DNA of 64,000 nt, taken from the NCBI GenBank assembly GCA_052148715.1, contig JBKQHQ010000091.1, forward strand, positions 28,563 to 92,562. Reading direction: 5' to 3'. Positions 10,383-18,881 of the stretch are shown piece by piece. Each line of letters opens with the position of its first letter. Within the stretch, counting starts at the first letter, position 1. This DNA comes from JBKQHQ01 sp052148715 (GTDB lineage: Bacteria > Pseudomonadota > Alphaproteobacteria > Rhizobiales > Xanthobacteraceae). Made by a program: the position numbers and the translations under genes. Below the pieces are notes generated by a model that searched no databases, was not told the DNA's origin, and worked only from the letters and a program-made list of their open reading frames with translations.

Positions 10383-10460
10383 CGCGAGCGCGTGCGATTC
10401 ATTGATTTGGTCGCATTTTCTTGCGGAAAGCCGGGGACGGTTTTCCGGCAAATGCTCCGC

Positions 10461-13004
10461 TCAGGCGGTTCGCGCTTCCGGCTGCTTGGCTCTGCCGGTC
10501 ATTTCCGCATAGTCCTCGATCGGCCGCGGCTGGCCGATGAAATAGCCTTGGATTTCGTCACACGACTCGTCGGTCAAGAACGTCAGCTCTTCTTTCGTCT
10601 CGACGCCCTCGGCGACCACCGGCAGCTGCAGCCCGCGTGCAAGGCTGATGACCGCGCGCACGATGGCAGCCGATTGGGCGTTTCGCTCCACGCTTGAGAT
10701 GAAGGAGCGGTCGATCTTGATCTTGTCGAAAGGAAACGATTGCAAATAGGACAGCGACGAATACCCGGTGCCGAAATCGTCCATGGCAATACGCACACCC
10801 AGAGCTTTGAGCTGGCGCAGGATCGACACGGCGCGCGAAAAATCATCGATCAGCACACCCTCGGTGATTTCAAGCTCGAGCCGGTTGGCCGCCAGTCCGG
10901 TCTCGAGCAGGACGCTATGGGTCATGCGCGCGAGATCGCCATGGCGGAATTGAGCGGGCGAAAGGTTGATGGCAATATTCAGCGGTCGCGACCATGAGGC
11001 TGCCTCGCGGCACGCTTCGCGCAGGATCCATTCTCCGAGCGGAATGATGACGCCGCTCTCTTCGGCAAGCGGGATGAACGTTGCCGGCGGAATCATCCCG
11101 CGCGTCGGATGGTGCCATCGCACCAGCGCCTCGAAGCCGATGATCTCGCCGCCGATGCGTGCTTGCGGCTGATAATGCACGGCGAGCTCGCCGTTGGCGA
11201 TGGCGGTCTGCAGATCCTGCCGCAACGCGCGCCGCTCGCGCAGCTGCCGGTCCATGTCCGCCTCGAAGAAACGGATGGCTCCGCGCCCTTCCGCCTTCGC
11301 CCGATAGAGCGCGGCGTCGGCATTGGCGAGGAGCGTCGTGAGGTCGGCGCCGTCGGTGGGGAACACCGCAATGCCGATGCTGACGCCAATTCGCAGCCGG
11401 TGGCCTTCGATTTCGAACTCCTCGGCGATTGCTGCCAGAATATCATCCGCCAGCGTTCCCGCGTGCGCAGGATCCGGGCCATCCGAGACGATCATGATGA
11501 ATTCGTCGCCGCCCAGACGCGCCAGGAATGCGTCGCCGGCGACCGACTGCAGCCGCCGCGACACCTCGCACAATAGCGCGTCGCCGACGGAATGCCCGAA
11601 CACGTCGTTGATCTCCTTGAAGCGATCGAGGTCGATCGACAACGCGGCAAAACCCTCGCCGCTGGCAATTTTTCGCTCAACGGTGAATTGCAGATAGTTA
11701 TTGAATGCCGCCCGATTGGGGAGATCGGTCAGGGTGTCGTGACTTGCCAAATGAGCGATCTTGGATTCCGCCTGTCGGCGCTCCGTCACGTCATCGTGGA
11801 CACCCAACAGATATTGCGGCTGACCGGTGGCGTCGCGGATCACGGCTCGTTTCGATATGACGAGCCGGGTCCCTCGATGTGGCGTCTCCAAAACATGTTC
11901 CTCGAAGCTCAGCTGAGATCCCGATTCCAGCAATTGCCTGTCGTGCATCGCGATCCTCTCTGCCGAGGCCTTCGGAAACACCTCCGCCGGAGTTTTGCCG
12001 ACGATCTGCTCCCGCGCCAAGCCATAAAAGTCCTCGGCCGCGCGATTGACCAGAATATATTTGAAGTCGCGCGCTCCTTTGACCAGAATGGTCACCGGCA
12101 CGTTGTCGACGACGGTGTCCAGGAAGGCTTGCGTGCGGCGACGGTCATCCTCGGCGCGCTTGCGCTCGGTCACGTCCTCCAGCACCGAGAGCAGATATTC
12201 CGGCTGCCCGTTAGCCCCCGAGATCGCCAATTTCCTGACCGTAACCGTGCGGACTCCGTTGTGCGGCGTGTGGATCTCTTGATCGCCGACGAGAATCTGC
12301 CGGCCAGATTGCAATGCCTCTCTGTCGAGGCTTTCAATGTGTTGCGCCTCCGCGTCCGTGTTGAGACTGTGCGACGTCTTGCCGATGACCTCCGCTCGCG
12401 GCACGCCGAAAAGCTGCTCGCCGGCGCGATTGATGAACGCGAAACTGAGATCGCTTGCGTGCTTGACTAAAATGGTGACCGGAATGTTTTCGATCATGGC
12501 ATCAAGAAATTTGCGAGTCCGATCAAGCTCCCGTTCAGCCTTGCACCGCACGGTGACGTCTTCATGGGTGGCAACCCAGCCGCCGCCGTCGATCGGCCGG
12601 CTCGTCACGGCGATAATGCGCCCGTCCATCAGCTCAACCGTATTGTTGATCGTCTTTTTTTGCGCCATCGCTGAACGGAGGTCGCGGATGTACTGCTCGG
12701 GATCGCTCGACGCGAAGCTTCCAACCGCGATCCTATGATCCAGCAACTGGCGCAAAGAGCATCCCGGCTTCACGATCTTGGGCGATAGGCCGTACATTTG
12801 CAGGTAGCGCTCGTTGCAGACGAGGAGGATCGCGTTGGCATCGAACATCAGCAGTCCTTGCGACATGTTCGCCACGGCCGCCCGAAATTGCTGATCCGAG
12901 GCGCGCAAACGCCGCTGCTGATAGATCGAAAGGCCGGTGAGGCACGGCACCAGAAGGGCCAGACCCAACAGCCAAGTATTGCCGTAAATAAATCCTTGCA
13001 ACAT
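10461..13004 (-). CDS. PAS-PAS-PAS-GGDEF-EAL cyclic-di-GMP turnover protein
   Basis: 847 residues. One N-terminal membrane helix (WLLGLALLVPCLTGLSIY) is followed by three PAS-type sensor modules (about 35-150, 160-285, 290-410), each of the last two closing with VxDDVTERK/R. A GGDEF domain contains intact LARLGGDEF, and an EAL domain contains GFEALVRW and DDFGTGYSSLSYL with its catalytic acidic residues. The position where an RxxD inhibitory site is expected reads AGDA, so product inhibition is probably absent. It could make or degrade c-di-GMP; net activity cannot be predicted. Two of the PAS modules look like recent duplicates (both contain NxPVTILVK). Confidence 0.93.
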   Translation of the reverse strand: MLQGFIYGNTWLLGLALLVPCLTGLSIYQQRRLRASDQQFRAAVANMSQGLLMFDANAILLVCNERYLQMYGLSPKIVKPGCSLRQLLDHRIAVGSFASSDPEQYIRDLRSAMAQKKTINNTVELMDGRIIAVTSRPIDGGGWVATHEDVTVRCKAERELDRTRKFLDAMIENIPVTILVKHASDLSFAFINRAGEQLFGVPRAEVIGKTSHSLNTDAEAQHIESLDREALQSGRQILVGDQEIHTPHNGVRTVTVRKLAISGANGQPEYLLSVLEDVTERKRAEDDRRRTQAFLDTVVDNVPVTILVKGARDFKYILVNRAAEDFYGLAREQIVGKTPAEVFPKASAERIAMHDRQLLESGSQLSFEEHVLETPHRGTRLVISKRAVIRDATGQPQYLLGVHDDVTERRQAESKIAHLASHDTLTDLPNRAAFNNYLQFTVERKIASGEGFAALSIDLDRFKEINDVFGHSVGDALLCEVSRRLQSVAGDAFLARLGGDEFIMIVSDGPDPAHAGTLADDILAAIAEEFEIEGHRLRIGVSIGIAVFPTDGADLTTLLANADAALYRAKAEGRGAIRFFEADMDRQLRERRALRQDLQTAIANGELAVHYQPQARIGGEIIGFEALVRWHHPTRGMIPPATFIPLAEESGVIIPLGEWILREACREAASWSRPLNIAINLSPAQFRHGDLARMTHSVLLETGLAANRLELEITEGVLIDDFSRAVSILRQLKALGVRIAMDDFGTGYSSLSYLQSFPFDKIKIDRSFISSVERNAQSAAIVRAVISLARGLQLPVVAEGVETKEELTFLTDESCDEIQGYFIGQPRPIEDYAEMTGRAKQPEARTA

Positions 13005-13188
13005 TGCTATTACCCTGGTCGCATGCGCGGAAGCATAAGCGCAACCGTTATTGTGACGCTTTAGCGTTTACGGGCCTATATTTGTTTTTTAAAGGTGTAG
13101 CTAAATACTTTCTAAACGACGCGGCTGACGTCACCAAAGCTGCGGCCGATGCTATGATCGCGATGTCGGGAGTCGGTTAAGCCACTTC

Positions 13189-13620
13189 ATGCCTGCGCAA
13201 CAGTCAGCCTGGTCCTTGCACCCACAACTCGATGCGGACGCCATCACGCTTGGCGACCTGCCGCTGTCGCGCGTGCTCCTCGCCAAGGACGCAAACTATC
13301 CATGGCTGTTGCTGGTGCCGCGGCGGGCGAACTCGCGCGAGATCATCGATCTCGACGGGACTGACCAGGCCTGCCTGATGAGCGAGATCGCCACCGCGAG
13401 CCAAGCGCTCAAGACTGTGACGGCCTGCCATAAGCTCAATGTGGCGGCGATCGGCAACGTCGTTCCGCAGCTGCACGTGCACATCATCGCGCGACGGCAC
13501 ACCGACGCCGCCTGGCCACGCCCGGTCTGGGGCATTGCGCCGCCGATCGCCTATGATACGGCTTGGCTCGATCCGTTCCTCACGGCAATTCGGCGCGCGA
13601 TCTGGCCTGCCCCGGGGTGA
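13189..13620 (+). CDS. HIT (histidine triad) family protein
   Basis: 143 residues; the C-terminal NVVPQLHVHIIARR is the HIT nucleotide-binding motif with Gln in place of the first His of HxHxH, a substitution I know from this alphaproteobacterial subgroup. N-terminal LLVPRRANSREIIDL matches the conserved second strand. HIT proteins hydrolyse nucleoside phosphoramidates or dinucleotides; the substrate is unknown. It is divergently oriented from the c-di-GMP gene, with a 184-nt intergenic region, and 70 nt upstream of the nitrilase-like gene. Confidence 0.85.
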   Translation: MPAQQSAWSLHPQLDADAITLGDLPLSRVLLAKDANYPWLLLVPRRANSREIIDLDGTDQACLMSEIATASQALKTVTACHKLNVAAIGNVVPQLHVHIIARRHTDAAWPRPVWGIAPPIAYDTAWLDPFLTAIRRAIWPAPG

Positions 13621-13690
13621 TCAGGCGCTCTTGCGTAACGCGCATGCTCGGGTTAGCCAGAGTGTAAAAGCGTAACCGGAGGAGGAGTCG

Positions 13691-14548
13691 ATGCGGTTTC
13701 GCATTGCAGTGGTCCAGCCCATTTCGCATCGGCCCGGCGAGGACGCCGCAAATGTCGCCGAGGCCGTCGCGACCGTCGAGCGTGCCGCCGCCGAAGGGGC
13801 GCATTTCGTGTGCTTCCCCGAGACCTATCCTGGGCCATGGCGCATGCCGGCAACCTTCGACCCGACCGCCGCCATGGCCGAAGCCGCCGCCAAGCACACG
13901 CTGCATGTGGTCTTCGGCACGATCGAACCCGTCGACCCGCAAGCGGGAACCGCCCACAATCTCATCTGTATGGCCTATCCGGATGGCCGCGTGCCGGCGC
14001 GCTACCGCCGCACTCACCCGAACGGGCCATGGATCTATACCGGCGGCACGGCTTGGGAATTCCAGTATGTGCCGGGCGACGAATTTCCGGTTTTCGACAC
14101 CGTCCACGGCAAGATCGGGCTCGCCATGTGCAGCGAAGCCTATATGCCGGAGGTCACCCGCGCGCTCGCCTTGCGCGGCGCCGAGCTCATCTTCATGCCG
14201 GCCGGCATTGACAAGAGGCGCCTATGGGCAACATGGCGGACGCTCCTGTGGGCGCGCGCAATCGAGAATCTGGCCATCGTCGTCTCGACCCAAAACCTGT
14301 TCAGCCATGCCGAGCGCGGCTTGGCCATGGTCGCGAGCCCGGAGGAAATTCTGTTCGAGAGCACGGCGGCCGGAATGGCCGTCGTCGACGTCAGTCTCGA
14401 CCGGCTACGCTACCTGCGCGCCACGCGTGATGAGATCGGCTCCTCCGATACTTGTGCGGTAAAGCAAGGGCTGCTTGGGCCACAATGGCAGCGCCCAGAA
14501 CTGTACGAGCATTTCTATCCCCGGCCGCTGCGCGAAGCCGCGGAGTGA
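13691..14548 (+). CDS. Carbon-nitrogen hydrolase (nitrilase superfamily) with Lys-to-Arg change in the triad
   Basis: 285 residues. The superfamily triad Glu-Lys-Cys is visible as E44 (CFPETYPG) and C147 (AMCSEAYMPE). The Lys normally found in Y-R-K-x-H is Arg107 (ARYRRTHP). The rest of the fold is intact (IAVVQP strand, RAIENLAIVVSTQN). Family members cut amides, nitriles or carbamoyl groups. The Arg may lower or alter activity, or may be normal for this subfamily. GGAGGAG at 13679-13685 lies just before the ATG. It is probably co-transcribed with the HIT gene. Confidence 0.85.
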   Translation: MRFRIAVVQPISHRPGEDAANVAEAVATVERAAAEGAHFVCFPETYPGPWRMPATFDPTAAMAEAAAKHTLHVVFGTIEPVDPQAGTAHNLICMAYPDGRVPARYRRTHPNGPWIYTGGTAWEFQYVPGDEFPVFDTVHGKIGLAMCSEAYMPEVTRALALRGAELIFMPAGIDKRRLWATWRTLLWARAIENLAIVVSTQNLFSHAERGLAMVASPEEILFESTAAGMAVVDVSLDRLRYLRATRDEIGSSDTCAVKQGLLGPQWQRPELYEHFYPRPLREAAE

Positions 14549-14688
14549 TCCTCGAAGCTATGTGGCGCTTCGGACGCCCGGCATTATTCCCGGAAATGCG
14601 CCCCTAAACGCGGCTCTGTGCCGGCCTGGGCGCACGTTGCGCCGCTCGCTTCGCCGTGCGAGCTTCCGTTGCCGTTCCGGAGCCGCTC

Positions 14689-15639
14689 ATGCCCTCGATC
14701 GATCTCGGCCCCAAGCCGCGCCTCGGCTATAGCGATAACTCGCTCGAGCGCGCGGCGGAACGCCGCGCCGACCCTGCCGCAATTGCCGCCCTGACGCAGG
14801 ATGCGCGCAGCCGCAGCTACGCGCTCGCGGGCGAATTCGTGGTGCTCAGGCGCAACGATGCCGATCTCGATCCGCTGTATTCTCCAGCCGAGCTGCAGCT
14901 GCTTGGGGCGTCCGCGCAGACGGTGTTCCTGGGGCTCCTCGACGGTGCCGCGCGTTTCGCGGTCGCGCTCGAGCCAGCGGCCGCTGCGGCGTTGCAGACG
15001 CAGCGCCAGATACAGGTCACCGACCTGCGCTCGATCGCCGTCCAGGGCTTGGTCGCACCCGAGCACATGGCGCCGCTCGCCGAAGCGAAGGCTCTGTTGA
15101 GTTGGCACGCCCGGCATCGGTTTTGTGCCAATTGCGGCGCGCCGACCCAATCCGTCAATGCCGGTTGGCGACGCGATTGCCCCGCCTGCAAGACACAACA
15201 TTTCCCGCGCACCGATCCGGTCGTCATCATGCTCGCGGTATCGGGCGAGCGGTGCCTGCTTGGCCGCCAAGGACGTTTTCCGCCCGGGATGTGGTCGTGC
15301 CTCGCCGGCTTCGTCGAGCCTGGCGAAGCGGTCGAGCAGGCGGTGCGACGGGAAACGCTGGAGGAATCGGGCATCGTTTGCGGACGCGTGGTCTACTTTG
15401 CCTCCCAGCCCTGGCCATTTCCGATGTCGCTCATGATCGGCTGCCACGCCCAGGCGCTGTCGGAGAAGATCATTGTCGACCGCACCGAGCTTGAGGACGT
15501 CCGCTGGTTTACGCGCGCGGATGCGGTTGCCATGCTGCGGCGAGCGCATCCCGAGGGGTTTACCGCGCCCCCGCCGGTGGCGATCGCACACCACATCATT
15601 CGGGCTTGGCTGGAGCGCGGCGAGCAAGTCTTCGGCTAA
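14689..15639 (+). CDS. nudC: NADH pyrophosphatase (NAD-capped RNA decapping) NudC
   Basis: 316 residues from the ATG at 14689; an upstream in-frame start at 14656 would add an unconserved leader. A zinc ribbon (FCANCGAP...CPACKTQHFPR) is followed by the Nudix box GFVEPGEAVEQAVRRETLEE-SG with the REUXEE core, then SQPWPFPMSLM, the family's SQPWPFPxS motif that separates NudC from other Nudix enzymes. It hydrolyses NAD(H) to NMN and AMP and removes NAD caps from RNA. No partner gene is seen beside it. Confidence 0.95.
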   Translation: MPSIDLGPKPRLGYSDNSLERAAERRADPAAIAALTQDARSRSYALAGEFVVLRRNDADLDPLYSPAELQLLGASAQTVFLGLLDGAARFAVALEPAAAAALQTQRQIQVTDLRSIAVQGLVAPEHMAPLAEAKALLSWHARHRFCANCGAPTQSVNAGWRRDCPACKTQHFPRTDPVVIMLAVSGERCLLGRQGRFPPGMWSCLAGFVEPGEAVEQAVRRETLEESGIVCGRVVYFASQPWPFPMSLMIGCHAQALSEKIIVDRTELEDVRWFTRADAVAMLRRAHPEGFTAPPPVAIAHHIIRAWLERGEQVFG

Positions 15640-15782
15640 GCGGCCCCCCACGGCCGGGACGCCCGGCCGTGCTCTGCGCCCGGGATTGCCCCATACACTG
15701 AGCTTTCGGCTCGAGGCCTTCTGCCTGGCACCCAAGCCCCAGTGCGCGACCTCCTGACGATCGCCCGAGTTTCCAATTGATT

Positions 15783-15797
15783 TAGAATATTTTTCTA
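15783..15797. promoter_or_regulatory. Lrp-box, perfect match to YAGHAWATTWTDCTR
   Basis: TAGAATATTTTTCTA is a dyad (TAGAA...TTCTA) that agrees at all 15 positions with the published E. coli Lrp consensus. It lies 83 nt upstream of the chosen start of the Lrp-family gene in an AT-rich island unlike the surrounding GC-rich DNA. Autoregulation is the simplest reading. Confidence 0.65.
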
Positions 15798-15880
15798 TTA
15801 TCATTGCTCCTGGGGTGAAAATTGAGAATAATCCTTGCGAACCCCGCCGCGAACCTGCTGCCAATCCTAGGCTCGCCGAG

Positions 15881-16333
15881 ATGGATGCTATCGACCGAAA
15901 GATCCTCGCCGTGCTGCAGGAGGATGCCTCGCTCTCCGTCGCCGAGATCGGGCAACGGGTGGGTCTGTCGTCGACCCCTTGCTGGAAGCGCATCCAACGG
16001 CTTGAGGCGGACGGCGTCATTCTCAAACGCGTCGCGCTGGTCGATTCCGACAAGATCGGCCTGGGCATCACGGTCTTTGTCTCGGTCGAGACCAACGACC
16101 ATTCCGGCGAATGGCTCGACCGGTTCGCCAAGGAGGTCGGCGCCATGCCGGAAGTGATGGAGTTCTACCGGATGGCGGGCGACGTCGATTATATGCTGCG
16201 GGTCGTCGTCCGCGACATCCAAGGCTACGACACATTCTACAAACGGCTGATCGCGGCGATCCCGCTGAAGAACGTCACCTCGCGCTTCGCCATGGAGAAG
16301 ATCAAGTCGACGACGGTCTTGCCTGTCCCGTAG
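15881..16333 (+). CDS. Lrp/AsnC family transcriptional regulator
   Basis: 150 residues from ATG 15881, the position where family members usually begin (MDAIDRKILAVLQEDA). A GTG at 15815 would add 22 poorly conserved residues. The helix-turn-helix is SVAEIGQRVGLSSTPCWKRIQRLEADG. The C-terminal RAM/ligand domain includes VTVF-like strands, FYRMAGDVDYMLRVVVRD and a final strand KSTTVLPV. Lrp-type proteins form octamers or dimers sensing amino acids. The Lrp box upstream supports autoregulation. Its targets are not evident; the neighbouring genes are unrelated. Confidence 0.92.
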   Translation: MDAIDRKILAVLQEDASLSVAEIGQRVGLSSTPCWKRIQRLEADGVILKRVALVDSDKIGLGITVFVSVETNDHSGEWLDRFAKEVGAMPEVMEFYRMAGDVDYMLRVVVRDIQGYDTFYKRLIAAIPLKNVTSRFAMEKIKSTTVLPVP

Positions 16334-16428
16334 CCACCACGGCCAGACGAAGGAACGGAGCACCTTAGCGAGACGTAGGCGCTCGCTAGCAAGGCCTTCC
16401 ATGGCGCGTGAAGTGCGAAAAGCTGCCC

Positions 16429-16530
16429 TCACCCATTTAGATCCTCGCCCCAGGTGCGGACAACCCACCAGGTGGTGAAAGCAACTGCGAAGGCGACCAC
16501 CATGATGGTCGTGACCGTAACGGGTTCCAT
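16429..16530 (-). CDS. 33-residue single-span membrane protein
   Basis: The reading frame MEPVTVTTIMVVAFAVAF followed by TTWWVVRTWGEDLNG has one hydrophobic helix and a charged C-terminal tail. GAGGAG lies 7 nt before the ATG on the minus strand, a strong ribosome binding site for so short a frame. It resembles in size the small subunits that stabilise membrane complexes, but no partner gene is adjacent. I do not recognise a family. It fills the gap between the Lrp gene and the minor pilin. Confidence 0.45.
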   Translation of the reverse strand: MEPVTVTTIMVVAFAVAFTTWWVVRTWGEDLNG

Positions 16531-16639
16531 TACGTGACTCCTCGGGGTGAACAAGCTCCCGATACGGCCCCGATTCATGATTCCGGGCCACCCTTCAATC
16601 CGCCTCGTTTTGCAATCTACTCCGGCCTGGAAGCCACGA

Positions 16640-16801
16640 CTAACGCAATTGCGTCTGAACGGCTGTAAAAGTTGTACTTAACTTTGCGCCAATGCCATTG
16701 ACCGCGCCGACGATTACAATAGAGAGGCCTGCGGCAATGAGGCAATATTCGATAGCCGTGGCTCCTGATTGATCGCCAAAGAAACGCAAGAGGAAGCGCA
16801 T
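16640..16801 (-). CDS. Flp-type IVb pilin (second copy)
   Basis: 53 residues beginning MRFLLRFFGDQSGATAIEYC. A short basic leader ends in Gly, followed by the processing motif where the prepilin peptidase CpaA cuts before ATAIEY, then a hydrophobic helix. The residue after the conserved AIEY is Cys rather than the usual Gly. It is exactly the length of the major Flp pilin at 22227. GGGAG lies 8-9 nt upstream. It is followed, on the same strand and upstream in transcription order, by TadE-like genes, so it belongs to a second, small pilus locus. Confidence 0.88.
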   Translation of the reverse strand: MRFLLRFFGDQSGATAIEYCLIAAGLSIVIVGAVNGIGAKLSTTFTAVQTQLR

Positions 16802-16961
16802 CAGCTGAAGCTCCCGCGGCTGCCGTAACTGAGTGCTTGATAGATTGACGCTTAGAGGCCCCCGGTTCCAATCAGCCCAAGTCAAGCATGCGGCGCCTGG
16901 GGTGACCGTCCCCAATCGCGCCGGAATAGTCACGTCGCCGGAGTGCTGAGAGAAGGTGATT

Positions 16962-17522
16962 TCAGCAATGGCAGCGGGTGACCGAGGTCGACATGCGTGG
17001 CGCATAGTACATCGAGCCCGAAAGCGTCAGCGTTCCGGTGATTACGTAGCCGAGATCAGGCGTGAAAGCATAGGTCGCCTCGCCTAAAATCACGGAAGTG
17101 TTCGCAACGTCAAGCGCGGCCGGCAACGTCACCACCTGTCCGACCGGCCGCGCCGTGCCGTTGAGCGTGTCGCTCCAGGCTACCGTGGCGTTTCCGTTCG
17201 CATCGATCGTGATCGACGAAACGACCACAGTGGCGTTGGCAACCGGATAGGGCGTCAGCACCGCCGACGAGGCAGCAAGAATATCGCTCATCTGCGCGTT
17301 GTTGATACTCGTCGACTGCGACACAAGGTTAGCAATTGTGGCGGCGGTGACCGAGACCTGTTGGCTGATAGCGATGCCCTCCGTGGTCTCCACGCTGCCA
17401 AGATAGAATCCAATCATCACCGGCAGCAGGATGGCGAACTCCACCGCGGAAACCGCCCGCCGATCGCCGGCAAATCCGGCGAGCCGCGATCGCAGTGAGA
17501 GGATCAAGGTCCGAACCATCAT
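16962..17522 (-). CDS. TadE/TadG-type pseudopilin
   Basis: 186 residues. The N-terminal basic segment SRLAGFAGDRRAVSAVEFAI carries the TadE-like AVEFAxxxP signature and a single membrane helix. The remainder is a periplasmic domain rich in Thr/Ser/Val ending in RCHC, two Cys at the C-terminus. AAGGGG lies 7 nt before the ATG at 17522, which sets the start; a longer upstream reading has no signal. TadE-like minor pilins are processed by the prepilin peptidase and are needed for Flp pilus assembly. It lies 23 nt after the next TadE-like gene. Confidence 0.82.
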   Translation of the reverse strand: MMVRTLILSLRSRLAGFAGDRRAVSAVEFAILLPVMIGFYLGSVETTEGIAISQQVSVTAATIANLVSQSTSINNAQMSDILAASSAVLTPYPVANATVVVSSITIDANGNATVAWSDTLNGTARPVGQVVTLPAALDVANTSVILGEATYAFTPDLGYVITGTLTLSGSMYYAPRMSTSVTRCHC

Positions 17523-17545
17523 GACATGGCCCCTTTTATCACGGC

Positions 17546-18103
17546 CTAGTTGCCGTAAGGCTCGTTGCGAAACGCAGCGGTCGCTACGAGGAGACGGTTT
17601 CCGCCCACATTCGCCAGACCGGGCAGCGGGACGATGATGGGCCACTGATAGAACAACTGCACCACGACGATATCGCCGGGGCCGCCTGGGTTGTAGTTCA
17701 TAGTGTTGCTGTTGAAGGTTCCGTTCTGCACGGGATTCAGCATACTCACCGAGGCGAACGACCCGTAGGTCTGCACGTTCACATAGACGGAGCCGCAATT
17801 GAACAGGCTGGAGACATACGTGCAGACCTGCTGTTGGAACTGCGCCGCTGTCAGCGCCTGCGTCTGGGCCTGGCCGGTCAGGATCTGACGCGCGGCTTCT
17901 GTTGCGGCCGTCTGAAGCGTCTGGCCGGCAAGCAACACTATCCCGGCCTCCAAGATGGCGAAGGTCAGCCCGAGAAACGGCATGGCCACCAGCGCAAATT
18001 CGACGGCGGCGGCACCACCCTGTCGCCGCGCAAATCGGCCGACCGCGCTATTCGCCAGTTTCGGCCGGATGACCGCGGCAAACCTCTTCGCGATTCCTAG
18101 CAT
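17546..18103 (-). CDS. TadE family pilus assembly protein
   Basis: 185 residues from ATG 18103 (a GTG at 18139 is possible). FARRQGGAAAVEFALVAMPFLGL is the TadE signature with its membrane helix, followed by a periplasmic part with two Cys (QVCTYVSSLFNCG) that may form a disulfide. It precedes the second TadE-like gene by 23 nt. The pair resembles tadE-tadG sets, but the second protein is too short to be a full TadG with a von Willebrand domain. Confidence 0.85.
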   Translation of the reverse strand: MLGIAKRFAAVIRPKLANSAVGRFARRQGGAAAVEFALVAMPFLGLTFAILEAGIVLLAGQTLQTAATEAARQILTGQAQTQALTAAQFQQQVCTYVSSLFNCGSVYVNVQTYGSFASVSMLNPVQNGTFNSNTMNYNPGGPGDIVVVQLFYQWPIIVPLPGLANVGGNRLLVATAAFRNEPYGN

Positions 18104-18269
18104 GGCTACAGCACGCAATGTCCGCCGGTGCCTTTCCACCGTTGTCGAATTTCATAACAGAGCGGCGTTGTCGAATGGTTGCAGTCGTTGCAAACATGCG
18201 CCGGTACGGGATTCACATCTTGCTAACCACACCCGCAACGAACAGGGCCGCGCGGCCGTCAAAGAGCCG

Positions 18270-18761
18270 TCAGCGCGTTGCGGTCGCGGCCACTGCCTCG
18301 GTATTGCGGACGCGGGTTTGCGCCAGAGTGCTTTCGAAAAACGGCTGCGCGTCGCCGAGCGTGATGCGGCGCTGGCATTGCGGCGCGCAGCTGTAGGTTT
18401 CCCGCTCGACGCCGCGATACACGACAACGACATTGCCGCTCGGTCCCTGCACGGCGACGTTCTTCTCCATCAGCACCGAGCCCGAGCGATCGAGCGCGAT
18501 GACATTGGTCATGCCATAGCCTTTGCCGGTGATGACCAGCGTACCGCCTGGCTGCGCGGTAGCATCGGCGATCAACGGATTGCCGATCACCACGGTGGCG
18601 ACGCGGTCCGGCAGCTTGGTGATCCGCGCTTCATCGAGCGTGATGACTAATGTCTCGGCCGCGCCGGCGGTGCTTATCATCAGGGCCGCCGCGATGACGA
18701 TCACGATCCCTTGCGCCCAAAGCACGCCGCTTCGTTCGCTACGCCTGAGCGCTACCAACAT
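18270..18761 (-). CDS. Orphan pilus assembly N-terminal (CpaC/RcpA N-domain) protein
   Basis: 163 residues. A signal anchor (VIVIAAALMISTAGAAE) is followed by a domain with TLDEARITKLPDRVATVVIGNPLIADA and GKGYGMTNVIALD, which parallels the N-terminal domain of the CpaC secretin in this same window (IDLPRDIKDVLVADPKIANAVV; GVAQGQTNVFFFD). The secretin barrel is missing. ATG 18761 is preferred because GGAAG lies upstream. It may act with the minor pilin locus or plug or seed the CpaC ring (inference). Confidence 0.78.
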   Translation of the reverse strand: MLVALRRSERSGVLWAQGIVIVIAAALMISTAGAAETLVITLDEARITKLPDRVATVVIGNPLIADATAQPGGTLVITGKGYGMTNVIALDRSGSVLMEKNVAVQGPSGNVVVVYRGVERETYSCAPQCQRRITLGDAQPFFESTLAQTRVRNTEAVAATATR

Positions 18762-18799
18762 GAACTGCTTCCGCACGCTTGATACACACGCTTACACAG

Positions 18800-18833
18800 G
18801 TAACTTTCACTGCAAATTAGTGAAGGAAGTTAC
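18800..18833. promoter_or_regulatory. Inverted repeat GTAACTT-TCACT / AGTGA-AAGTTAC
   Basis: GTAACTTTCACT (18800-18811) and AGTGA..AAGTTAC (18819-18833) form a dyad with a 7-nt centre and a 3-nt asymmetry. It lies 39 nt upstream of the orphan pilus-domain gene start and 48 nt past the stop of the desaturase gene, so it can be an operator of the first or a terminator of the second. Confidence 0.4.
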
Positions 18834-18881
18834 AATGCCGGAGCGGGAGCCAGCCCCTGTCCACGTCGGAGGCAGGGCCTA

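Noticed and set aside
14584..16146. 520-codon minus-strand frame opposite nudC and the Lrp gene
   Set aside because: It crosses two well-defined plus-strand genes and the Lrp box; shadow.
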